Positions 7,473 to 11,746 of a DNA stretch of 11,746 nt are shown in pieces. The notes under the pieces are model-generated. The model had not been told where the DNA came from and did no database searches. It saw nothing but the letters and a program-made list of their open reading frames with translations. The stretch comes from an uncultured Chlamydiae bacterium (GTDB lineage: Bacteria > Chlamydiota > Chlamydiia > Chlamydiales > 2-12-FULL-49-11), in assembly GCA_937996705.1 (NCBI GenBank), contig CALKUQ010000038.1, positions 1 to 11,746 of the forward strand, written 5' to 3'. The number at the start of each line of letters is the position of its first letter. The stretch's first letter is position 1. Made by a program: the position numbers and the translations under genes.

Positions 7473-8564
7473 ATGAAAGATGCAGAGACGCTAAAGAAAA
7501 ATTTATTGAAGTTTAGGAAAGCTGCTATTGGAAAATGGCGCGATGTTACCGGGTTATTTAGCAACGATATCGGAATTGACTTAGGGACAGCAAACACACT
7601 TGTTTATGTTAGAGGGAAAGGGATTGTCCTTGCCGAGCCATCGGTTGTAGCGGTTGATGCTCTGACAAATGAAGTGCTTGCAGTGGGACATAAAGCCAAA
7701 GCGATGCTTGGAAAGACTCCGAGAAGAATTCACGCAGTTCGGCCGATGAAAGATGGAGTCATTGCAGATTTTGAAATTGCAGAGGGGATGTTAAAAGAGC
7801 TGATTCGGAGGGTGACCCCTGCAAGAAGTATTTTCAGACCTAAAATTTTGATAGCGGTTCCTTCCGGGATTACAGGGGTAGAAAAAAGGGCTGTGGAAGA
7901 TTCAGCGATGAGGGCGGGAGCGCAAGAGGTGATTTTAATTGAAGAGCCTATGGCTGCTGCAATTGGAGTCGATTTGCCCGTGCATGAGCCAGCAGCAAGT
8001 ATGATTGTTGATATTGGGGGCGGAACGACTGAAATTGCTATTATTTCACTCGGCGGTATTGTTGAGTCAAGATCTTTAAGAATTGCCGGAGATGAGTTTG
8101 ATGAGTGCATTATTAATTACATGAGACGCACGTATAATCTCATGATCGGTCCTAGAACTGCAGAAGAGATTAAAATTACAATTGGTTCCGCCTATCCTCT
8201 TGGCGATAATGAACTAGAAATGGAAGTGCGGGGAAGGGATCAGGTTGCAGGCCTCCCTATTACCAAGAGAATTAATTCAGTAGAGATACGAGAGTGTTTA
8301 AGCGAGCCTATTCAGCAAATTATTGAGAGTGTAAAGTTAACTCTTGAGAAGTGCCCTCCTGAATTGGCTGCCGACTTGGTAGACAGGGGGATTGTCCTTG
8401 CAGGGGGAGGCGCGCTGATTCGTGGCTTAGATAAGGCTATTATTAAATCTTGTGGCCTTCCTGTGATTATTGCGCCGAGTCCGTTGCTTGCTGTTTGCTT
8501 AGGGACAGGAAAAGCGCTTGAGTACCTAGACCACTTTAAAAAACGTAAGTCGTTTGCCCGGTGA
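7473..8564 (+). CDS. mreB: MreB, bacterial actin
   Basis: MreB is a membrane-associated actin-like ATPase that organises peptidoglycan synthesis. In Chlamydiae, which lack FtsZ, it takes over the organising role at the division septum. The actin-fold nucleotide motifs are intact: phosphate-1 GIDLGTANT at 34-42, phosphate-2 DIGGGTTE starting at Asp180, and the adenosine motif AGGGALIRGL starting at Ala310. Length is 363 aa. The N-terminus is extended relative to E. coli MreB: about 27 residues rich in Lys and Arg (K2, K8, K9, K13, R15, K16, K21, R23) with spaced hydrophobics precede the conserved FSNDIGIDLG segment. This looks like a basic amphipathic helix for membrane binding. Only a weak AGG (around 7458) precedes the ATG. 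The stop codon overlaps the pckG start. Confidence 0.97.
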   Translation: MKDAETLKKNLLKFRKAAIGKWRDVTGLFSNDIGIDLGTANTLVYVRGKGIVLAEPSVVAVDALTNEVLAVGHKAKAMLGKTPRRIHAVRPMKDGVIADFEIAEGMLKELIRRVTPARSIFRPKILIAVPSGITGVEKRAVEDSAMRAGAQEVILIEEPMAAAIGVDLPVHEPAASMIVDIGGGTTEIAIISLGGIVESRSLRIAGDEFDECIINYMRRTYNLMIGPRTAEEIKITIGSAYPLGDNELEMEVRGRDQVAGLPITKRINSVEIRECLSEPIQQIIESVKLTLEKCPPELAADLVDRGIVLAGGGALIRGLDKAIIKSCGLPVIIAPSPLLAVCLGTGKALEYLDHFKKRKSFAR

Positions 8565-10219
8565 TAGAGACCATAAGAGAATTATGTCAGCCCGATAGCA
8601 TTCAGATCTGCGACGGATCAGAGCTCGAATTTCAAGAGCTTGCAAAAGTTTTAGAAAAGTGTGGCACTTGGCAAAAATTAACAAAGCGTCCAGGCTCGTG
8701 GGTTGCAAGATCAGATCCTAGCGATGTAGCTAGAGTTGAGAGCTCCACCTATATTTGTTCTGCAAAAAAAGAGGATGCAGGCCCCACAAATAATTGGAAA
8801 GATCCTATAGAAATGAGATCTATTTTAATGGGCCTGTTTAAAAATTGCATGAAGGGGAGAGTGATGTATGTGATCCCTTATGCAATGGGGCCCAAAGACT
8901 CTCCTTATACAAAGTTTGGAATAGAAATTACCGATTCCCCCTATGTTGTCTGCAACATGAGAATTATGGCGCGGATAGTCCCCTTGGATGAGGTAAAAGG
9001 GGCAGTCTTTGGGATTCACTCTGTAGGAATGCCTCTAGAGAGGGGGCAAAAAGATGTTTCCTGGCCGTGCAATCCTGAAAAATACATCGTCCATTTTCCA
9101 GAGATTAGAGAAATTTGGTCTTATGGGAGTGGCTACGGGGGCAATGCGCTCCTGGGAAAAAAATGCTTTGCCCTCAGAATTGGTTCAACGATTGCAAGAG
9201 ATGAGGGGTGGCTTGCAGAGCACATGCTCATCATGGGGCTGACAAGTCCAGAGGGGGAGAAAAAATACATAACCGCCGCATTTCCAAGTTCTTGCGGAAA
9301 AACAAATTTAGCGATGATCGAGCCTGCTCTCCCAGGTTGGAAGGTGGAGTGTGTCGGGGATGATATCGCCTGGATGCACTTTCTAGAGGATGGAAGGCTC
9401 TATGCAATTAATCCTGAAAACGGATTTTTTGGGGTAGCTCCAGGCACATCCTGGAAGACAAATCCTAACGCTATGAAGACGATACAAAAAAACACCATTT
9501 TTACCAACGTTGCCACAACCCCTGATGGAGATGTTTGGTGGGAGGGGCTAACCGATGAGCCCCCCGAAGAACTTATTGATTGGAAGGGTCGCCCTTGGAA
9601 AAGGGGATCAAAAGAAAAAGCTGCCCATCCCAATGCAAGATTTACCGTTTCCAAGCATCAGTGCCCCATCTATGACCCCGCAGGCGATGAGCCCCACGGT
9701 GTCCCCATAGAGGCAATTCTCTTTGGCGGCAGGCGCTCAAATTACCTCCCCCTCGTGGCAGAATCAAAAAACTGGACCGAAGGGGTCTTTATGGGCGCCT
9801 CCATATCCTCTGAAATCACCGCCGCCTCCGAAGGGGCAGCAGGCCAGCTCCGCCACGACCCCTTCGCAATGCTCCCCTTTTGCGGCTACCACATGGGCGA
9901 CTACTTTGCCCACTGGCTCTCCCTCGAAACACCCCAAAGAAAAATGCCGAAAATCTACGCAGTCAACTGGTTTCGTAAAAACTCGCAAGGTCACTACCTC
10001 TGGCCCGGCTACTCCGAAAACATCCGCGTCCTCAAATGGATCTTCAATAGACTCCAAGGCCACCCCTCGGACCTCGACCTAACAAACCTCTCAATAAAAA
10101 AGGAAGAGCTCAAAGAGCTCTTCCACCAAGATCTCTCAGACCTCTCATTCGAGAAGGCCGAGCTAAAAAATTACTTCCTCACTACCTTCGGAGACAAATT
10201 CCCTAAGGCACTTTACTAA
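8561..10219 (+). CDS. pckG: Phosphoenolpyruvate carboxykinase, GTP-dependent type
   Basis: The enzyme interconverts oxaloacetate plus GTP with PEP, CO2 and GDP, linking the TCA cycle to gluconeogenesis. Family hallmarks are present: ELCQPD..ICDGSE at the N-terminus, then GSGYGGNSLLGKK-like GSGYGGNALLGKK, the kinase-1 loop FPSSCGKTN with the reactive Cys245 and Lys247, GDDIAWM with metal-binding Asp267/Asp268, and NPENGFFGVAPGT. The start must be GTG 8561: an in-frame stop at 8546 excludes anything earlier except non-start codons, the next Met is residue 85, and the conserved ELCQPD begins at residue 7. GTG overlaps the mreB TGA (GTGA), and there is no clear Shine-Dalgarno, so translational coupling is likely. 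At 552 aa it is shorter than the usual 600 or so. It lacks the TPIGxxP segment expected after FNRLQG (near residue 495) and has a short N-terminus. Active-site parts are intact, so it is probably functional. Confidence 0.95.
   Translation: MIETIRELCQPDSIQICDGSELEFQELAKVLEKCGTWQKLTKRPGSWVARSDPSDVARVESSTYICSAKKEDAGPTNNWKDPIEMRSILMGLFKNCMKGRVMYVIPYAMGPKDSPYTKFGIEITDSPYVVCNMRIMARIVPLDEVKGAVFGIHSVGMPLERGQKDVSWPCNPEKYIVHFPEIREIWSYGSGYGGNALLGKKCFALRIGSTIARDEGWLAEHMLIMGLTSPEGEKKYITAAFPSSCGKTNLAMIEPALPGWKVECVGDDIAWMHFLEDGRLYAINPENGFFGVAPGTSWKTNPNAMKTIQKNTIFTNVATTPDGDVWWEGLTDEPPEELIDWKGRPWKRGSKEKAAHPNARFTVSKHQCPIYDPAGDEPHGVPIEAILFGGRRSNYLPLVAESKNWTEGVFMGASISSEITAASEGAAGQLRHDPFAMLPFCGYHMGDYFAHWLSLETPQRKMPKIYAVNWFRKNSQGHYLWPGYSENIRVLKWIFNRLQGHPSDLDLTNLSIKKEELKELFHQDLSDLSFEKAELKNYFLTTFGDKFPKALY
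10102..10124. repeat. Perfect 10-bp hairpin inside the 3' end of pckG
   Basis: GGAAGAGCTC (10102-10111) and GAGCTCTTCC (10115-10124) pair perfectly around an AAA loop. The sequence encodes EELKELF-type residues, so some symmetry may come from repeated codons for the Glu-Glu-Leu and Glu-Leu pairs. No T-tract follows, so it is not a standard terminator; it could stall or protect the 3' end of the transcript. Confidence 0.6.
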
Positions 10220-10273
10220 GGTTTTTCTAGCTCTTCAGGAGTTCCGCTCAAAAACAACTGGACCAGAGTCAAT

Positions 10274-10317
10274 TTTTTAGCACTGCATCAACTTCTTTTT
10301 AGCACTGCATCAACCTC
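10274..10317. repeat. 22-bp tandem duplication across the 3' end of the 10288-10752 gene
   Basis: Two adjacent 22-base copies (10274-10295 and 10296-10317) differ at one position (TTC versus CTC near the end). The stop codon of the small minus-strand gene (10288-10290) lies in the first copy, so the duplication supplies the final residues KRS and the stop. Without it the frame would end almost identically, one codon after the Lys. Confidence 0.85.
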
Positions 10318-10752
10318 TGCAAGCACTTTTTCCATTTCTGCCGGAGTTAATGTTAATGGGGTTGAATTACCTTGGTGCCCAGTGATTCTATCAACTTCAG
10401 TACACAGAGCTTCGGTTTCATCGAAACTGGCGGGGGGGCTTTTCTCGGAGTATACAATATCCTTACTGGCGGGGGGGCTTTTCTCGGAGTATACAATATC
10501 CTTATGAGTAATCGTTGCTCCAGGAAAGTGCGTTGATAGAATTCCAAATACCGGGACGACGTTCTTAGAAGGTGTTCCGCTTTGGATTCTAAAACCCTTT
10601 AGATATTCCCCTAGCTCTTTTAAAAGATCCCTTAAGAAATTTAATAAGTTAGTCGGTAATAAACGAGGTTGGCTCAGATGAAGATCAGCATGTCCGAGAC
10701 GGTTACACTCTCCGAGAGAGGTCCAATCGCTTTGATTTTTAGTTGGATGCAT
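10288..10752 (-). CDS. Unrecognised 154-aa protein A, paralogue of the 10863-11447 product
   Basis: No family is recognised. The ATG (10750-10752) has a strong AAGGAG (10759-10764) at good spacing, which supports a real gene. Residues 36-54 (LLNFLRDLLKELGEYLKGF) form a predicted amphipathic helix. Next come a GTPSK segment near 59-63, THFPGATITHK at 74-84, and two exact tandem copies of KDIVYSEKSPPAS (84-96 and 97-109). The C-terminus has GNSTPLTLTP (128-137) followed by a short charged helix. There is no signal peptide or transmembrane segment. The same ordered motifs recur in the upstream gene product, so the pair is probably an ancient duplication. The gene converges on pckG, 68 bases away. 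An AT-rich 110-bp gap separates it from the upstream gene; TTCAGA/GATAAT boxes there are too close to the Shine-Dalgarno to be convincing. A secreted effector is possible but unproven. Confidence 0.75.
   Translation of the reverse strand: MHPTKNQSDWTSLGECNRLGHADLHLSQPRLLPTNLLNFLRDLLKELGEYLKGFRIQSGTPSKNVVPVFGILSTHFPGATITHKDIVYSEKSPPASKDIVYSEKSPPASFDETEALCTEVDRITGHQGNSTPLTLTPAEMEKVLAEVDAVLKRS
10426..10503. repeat. Perfect 39-bp tandem duplication with G7/C7 tracts
   Basis: Copies 10426-10464 and 10465-10503 are identical. Each contains GGCGGGGGGGCT on the plus strand, which reads as a C7 tract on the coding strand. The unit is 13 codons, so the protein gains KDIVYSEKSPPAS twice without a frameshift. 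Complete identity suggests a recent duplication. Confidence 0.97.
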
Positions 10753-10820
10753 GGATAACTCCTTTTTTGATTATCAAATTAAATTAATTTTTTCTGAAGC
10801 TTTATCCTAAGTCAAGCGGC

Positions 10821-10849
10821 GAAAAATTTCCTTAACCCTTTACTAAGGA
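10821..10849 (-). terminator. Weak candidate terminator after the 10863-11447 gene
   Basis: On the minus strand TCCTTA (10844-10849) and TAAGGA (10829-10834) can pair as a 6-bp stem with a 9-base loop, followed by AATTTTTC. It lies 13 bases past the stop of the gene. The stem is short and AT-rich, so termination may be partial, allowing read-through into the next gene. Confidence 0.35.
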
Positions 10850-10862
10850 TGTTTTAGCCGGT

Positions 10863-11447
10863 CTACTCTTCGTAACTTCCGATCCCAAAATGAGATTGAT
10901 TTCCATTAGAAAGTGTGTCACTGCTAAGCCTTTCTGTAGAAGAGTTATGAACTAAACCTCTTAAGAATCCTCCTAACTTTGAAAATAATTTCTTAATCGG
11001 ACTTAATCGTGGGGTTGACAGTGGAGTCAAATTTCCCTCTTGAGAAGAGGTCGTAGTGTTCATTAAGGTGGCTGGACCTTGAGGCATTTGATTGCTTTGT
11101 TTATGAGAACCAAGTGGCTCAAATGGATCATCTGGATCATCTGAATAAACTGTGCCGAGTCCTTCATGTTCATTTCGCTTATGAGTTTGTCCAGGAGAAA
11201 ACTCTGGTAGGTGATGAGCCATTTTCAAACCTCCGGAAGGGGATCCAATCTGGTGGATTGCAACTACGACTTTGGCGCAATGTTTTGTTATCCAGGCGCC
11301 TAAGCTTTGTAAAAGTTCTCTTATTTGATCTAAAAAGCTCGTGGATAATGAAGTAGAATCTTCGCTTCCGTTTGTTCCGTCAGTTTCCACGGTTAGATCC
11401 ATTGTGTTTGCACCTCCGTAAATCTCAATGCTAAGATCGATCTGCAT
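10863..11447 (-). CDS. Unrecognised 194-aa protein B with two amphipathic motifs
   Basis: No family is recognised. The start is well supported: AAGGAG lies just before the ATG (11445-11447), and a near-consensus promoter is about 40 bases upstream. Residues 37-56 (SFLDQIRELLQSLGAWITKH) and 149-167 (SPIKKLFSKLGGFLRGLVH) match each other and residues 36-54 of the neighbouring protein in the pattern L(L/F)xxLGx(F/Y/W)(L/I)(K/R/T). Between them, in the same order as in the neighbour, come GSPS (68-71), HLPEFSPGQTHK (79-90), TVYSDDP (99-105) and GNLTPLSTP (138-146). The rest is Ser/Thr/Gly/Asn-rich and likely disordered. No signal peptide or transmembrane helix is evident. Such a low-complexity protein with short amphipathic helices could be a membrane-binding or type III secreted protein, but that is inference only. 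Confidence 0.78.
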   Translation of the reverse strand: MQIDLSIEIYGGANTMDLTVETDGTNGSEDSTSLSTSFLDQIRELLQSLGAWITKHCAKVVVAIHQIGSPSGGLKMAHHLPEFSPGQTHKRNEHEGLGTVYSDDPDDPFEPLGSHKQSNQMPQGPATLMNTTTSSQEGNLTPLSTPRLSPIKKLFSKLGGFLRGLVHNSSTERLSSDTLSNGNQSHFGIGSYEE

Positions 11448-11483
11448 AATAAACTCCTTTTTATTGTTAAATTAATTATAACA

Positions 11484-11512
11484 ATTATATCATAATATTT
11501 TTTTAAAATCAA
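11484..11512 (-). promoter_or_regulatory. Strong sigma-70-type promoter for the 10863-11447 gene
   Basis: On the minus strand TTGATT (11507-11512) is followed after exactly 17 bases by a perfect TATAAT (11484-11489). This predicts a start near 11477 and a 30-base leader ending in the AAGGAG ribosome site. A second TATAAT (11475-11480) lies just downstream. The spacer contains an A7 run, and the whole stretch is very AT-rich. Confidence 0.7.
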
Positions 11513-11609
11513 TTTAATTGCTGTATAATTATGATTTGATTGGAGGGGGAATTAGATTAACTTGTTTATTATTAGAGATTTGTGGATATTTTTGGGGAAT
11601 TGAAGGGAG

Positions 11610-11642
11610 GCGCATTTCTTGGCTTGGCCGGGGGAAATGCGC
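11610..11642 (-). terminator. Strong hairpin after the Cys-tailed gene, possible terminator
   Basis: GCGCATTTC (11610-11618) and GAAATGCGC (11634-11642) form a perfect 9-bp stem with a 15-base loop. The hairpin lies 15 bases after the stop of the minus-strand gene at 11658, where a terminator belongs, but no T-tract follows. The rest of 11450-11657 holds no convincing gene: it is AT-rich near the promoter and purine-rich beyond 11540. Confidence 0.45.
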
Positions 11643-11657
11643 GCTGGGGGAGGAGAA

Positions 11658-11746
11658 TTAGTGTGAGCAGGAGCAGCTAGAGCAGGATCTTGAGTAGATC
11701 GACTCTTTAGGGAAGAAGAAGGCGATTTCGGTTTTGGCGTTTTCTA
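11658..11746 (-). CDS. 3' end of an unidentified gene with a Cys-rich tail (partial)
   Basis: On the minus strand a frame open to the window edge gives 28 residues, beginning ENAKTEIAFFFPKE and ending SRSCSSCSCSH, then TAA (11658-11660). The cluster of four Cys in six residues (C-S-S-C-S-C) with a final His looks like a metal- or redox-active tail, but the family is not recognised. A strong hairpin 15 bases after the stop supports this as the true end of a gene. A second open minus frame overlaps it (Pro/Ser-rich, running to about 11550). I prefer the first because of the hairpin position and protein-like composition. The start lies beyond the window. Confidence 0.5.
   Translation of the reverse strand, partial: ENAKTEIAFFFPKESIYSRSCSSCSCSH

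Noticed and set aside
10220..10287. Possible terminator for pckG
   Set aside because: Only 3-bp stems can be formed near the T-tracts (10222-10226 and 10273-10278); no convincing hairpin.
10274..10503. CRISPR-like array
   Set aside because: The repeats are directly adjacent with no spacers, and each occurs only twice.
10353..10547. 64-codon minus-strand ORF containing repeated RILYTPRKAPPPV
   Set aside because: It is an alternate frame of the 39-bp duplication; the unit is a multiple of three, so every frame shows a repeat. The other frame has the strong ribosome site.
10211..10848. 11-base repeat CTTTACTAAGG at 10211-10221 and 10838-10848
   Set aside because: Too short, and part of it is the pckG end codons; similarity outside the 11 bases is poor.
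11524..11529. Plus-strand TATAAT in the AT-rich gap
   Set aside because: No acceptable -35 at proper spacing and no plausible plus-strand gene downstream; probably a chance match in AT-rich DNA.

Overview
The window looks like a chromosome segment from a member of the Chlamydiae, probably one of the environmental (Chlamydia-like) families rather than Chlamydia itself. The evidence is gene content and order. A trigger factor - clpP - clpX cluster on the minus strand sits back to back with a SWIM/SNF2 helicase - mreB - GTP-type PEP carboxykinase cluster on the plus strand. From memory this matches the order clpX-clpP2-tig-SNF2-mreB-pckA in Chlamydia. The genus cannot be named from the sequence alone.

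Layout. Positions 1-186 hold the 3' end of an unidentified plus-strand gene that begins inside a GCTGGT hexanucleotide (Ala-Gly) repeat; its stop codon overlaps the clpX stop tail to tail. From 183 to 3522 the minus strand carries tRNA-Gly(GCC), tig, clpP and clpX, in transcription order. A good sigma-70-type promoter (3541-3569) lies just upstream of the tRNA, so the tRNA probably leads a proteostasis operon: a ribosome-bound chaperone followed by a ClpXP protease. The divergent gap 3523-3956 holds that promoter, a striking 176-bp imperfect palindrome (3604-3779) and a weak plus-strand promoter. From 3957 to 10219 the plus strand carries the SNF2 ATPase, mreB and pckG. mreB and pckG overlap by GTGA, and the only usable pckG start is that GTG.

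Downstream, 10220-11746 is an accessory-like stretch. Two small minus-strand genes (10288-10752 and 10863-11447), each with a strong Shine-Dalgarno sequence, encode unrecognised proteins. They appear to be paralogues: they share, in the same order, an amphipathic 'LLxxLGx(F/Y/W)L' segment, an H-P-G-T-HK segment, a VYS(D/E) segment and a GNxTPLxxTP segment. The first also carries a perfect 39-bp tandem duplication containing C7 tracts, and a 22-bp duplication across its stop codon. At the far right a minus-strand gene enters from outside the window and ends in a Cys-rich tail, followed by a strong hairpin.

The core genes are housekeeping genes whose identities are secure. The most novel material is the palindromic element and the two-member orphan family.
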